In this document: in pieces, positions 5,322 through 6,083 of the stretch | Numbering within the stretch: the stretch's first letter is position 1 | Layout: each line of letters starts with the position of its first letter | Source of the DNA: Acetobacteraceae bacterium | GTDB lineage: Bacteria > Pseudomonadota > Alphaproteobacteria > Acetobacterales > Acetobacteraceae | Assembly: GCA_027340195.1 (NCBI GenBank) | Contig: DAHWNE010000111.1 | Span: 1-6,083, forward strand | Length of the DNA: 6,083 nt | Reading direction: 5' to 3' | Notes under the pieces: model-generated | What the model saw: the letters and a program-made list of their open reading frames with translations, nothing else | Told to the model about the DNA's origin: nothing | Database searches by the model: none | Made by a program: the position numbers and the translations under genes

Positions 5322-6083
5322 TTGCCGGTCAGCTTCGCGCGCCTGCGCATCGCCGGGTTCAAGAGCTTCGCCGAGCCGGTCACGGTCGAGCTCCGCCCCG
5401 GTCTGACCGGCATCGTCGGCCCCAACGGCTGCGGCAAATCCAACGTCATCGACGCGCTGCGCTGGGGCATGGGCGAAGCCAACGCCCGCACCCTGCGCGG
5501 GGCGGAAATGGACGACGTAATCTTCGCCGGCACCGCCGGCCGGCCCTCGCGCAACCTGGCCGAGGTCACGCTGAGCCTGGAAGACACCGCCGGCCGCGCC
5601 CCGCCGCCGTTCCACGAGCAGACCTCGCTCGAGATCACCCGCCGGCTGGAACGGGGCGGGGCCAGCGCGTTTCGCATCAACGGGCGGGAGGCGCGGGCGC
5701 GCGACGTGCAAACCCTGTTCGCCGACCTCGCCTCCGGCGCGCGGGCCTCGGCGATGGTCAGCCAGGGCAAGGTCGGTGCGCTGGTCTCGGCCCGGCCGGA
5801 GGACCGGCGCGCGGTGCTGGAGGAAGCCGCCGGCATCACCGGCTTGCACGCCCGCCGCCACGAGGCCGAGCTCAAGCTGCGCGCCGCCGAGGCCAATCTG
5901 GCGCGCGCCGAGGATCGCTCCGGCGGGCTGGAAACCCAGCTGGCCGGGCTGCGCCGACAGGCCCGGCAGGCCAGCCGCTACCGCAGCCTCTCGGGCGCGA
6001 TCCGCGACGCCGAGGCGGAGTTGCTGTCGATCCAGCACGCTCTCGCCTCCGCCGCCCGCGCCCGCGCCGCGGAGCGGCTGGCC
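5322..6083 (+). CDS. smc: Chromosome segregation ATPase SMC, N-terminal part (runs off the window)
   Basis: The first 254 residues of SMC are present, open to the last base; the full protein is normally about 1,150 residues. SMC forms the ring-shaped condensin core with ScpA and ScpB, which compacts and segregates newly replicated DNA. The head domain is clear: FARLRIAGFKSF at residues 5-16, Walker A GPNGCGKSN at 33-41, LRGAEMDDVIFAGTAGR at 58-74, the INGREARARDVQ stretch at 119-130 and the Q-loop VSQGKVGAL (Gln148). The signature EEAAGITGLHARRHEAE (167-183) leads into the Ala/Glu/Arg-rich start of the long coiled coil (about 176 on). The start is TTG at 5322, supported by AAGGGAG ending six bases upstream and by alignment of the N-terminal strand. 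The first in-frame ATG (residue 50) lies after Walker A and cannot be the start. The Walker B head half lies beyond the window. Confidence 0.96.
   Translation, partial: MPVSFARLRIAGFKSFAEPVTVELRPGLTGIVGPNGCGKSNVIDALRWGMGEANARTLRGAEMDDVIFAGTAGRPSRNLAEVTLSLEDTAGRAPPPFHEQTSLEITRRLERGGASAFRINGREARARDVQTLFADLASGARASAMVSQGKVGALVSARPEDRRAVLEEAAGITGLHARRHEAELKLRAAEANLARAEDRSGGLETQLAGLRRQARQASRYRSLSGAIRDAEAELLSIQHALASAARARAAERLA

Noticed and set aside
4392..6038. A 548-codon open frame on the minus strand covering the dsbA-like gene and smc
   Set aside because: It is antisense to two genes with clear family motifs, has low-complexity Gly/Ala/Arg content and arises from GC-biased third positions.

Overview
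This is a GC-rich window with coding gaps mostly under 150 bases. It looks like a chromosomal segment of an alphaproteobacterium, most likely from the Rhodospirillales/Acetobacteraceae. That assignment is inference. It rests on the high GC with strong third-position GC, the alphaproteobacterial flavour of the SMC N-terminus, a periplasmic DsbA-like gene directly upstream of smc, and twin-arginine-style signal peptides. No plasmid, phage, transposase, CRISPR, tRNA or rRNA signal is visible.

Layout, left to right. Positions 1-186 form an almost perfect 186-base palindrome, with 91-base arms, one C/C mismatch, one G/T mismatch and a 4-base centre. A separate 10-bp hairpin follows at 186-208. These sit just downstream of a minus-strand 14-TM drug-efflux permease of the EmrB/QacA (DHA2) type (216-1748). 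An 81-base divergent spacer separates it from a two-gene plus-strand unit, paaC-paaD (1830-2983). These encode the structural subunit and the maturation factor of the phenylacetyl-CoA epoxidase. The usual companions paaA, paaB and paaE are not beside them. paaD runs tail-to-tail, with one base between stop codons, into a minus-strand pair: a family 3 periplasmic substrate-binding protein (3664-4509) and an amino-acid-type ABC permease (2985-3650). A 143-base divergent spacer then leads to a plus-strand unit made of a DsbA-like thiol oxidoreductase (4653-5306) and the start of smc (5322 to the window end, TTG start).

How the parts relate. The efflux pump, the Paa pair, the ABC pair and the dsbA-smc unit look like four independent transcription units. 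Two split systems stand out. The epoxidase pair lacks its catalytic (PaaA), bridging (PaaB) and reductase (PaaE) partners. The ABC importer lacks its ATPase. Both must draw on components encoded elsewhere if they work. I found no new enzyme system. The most unusual signals are the long palindrome and the detached paaCD pair.
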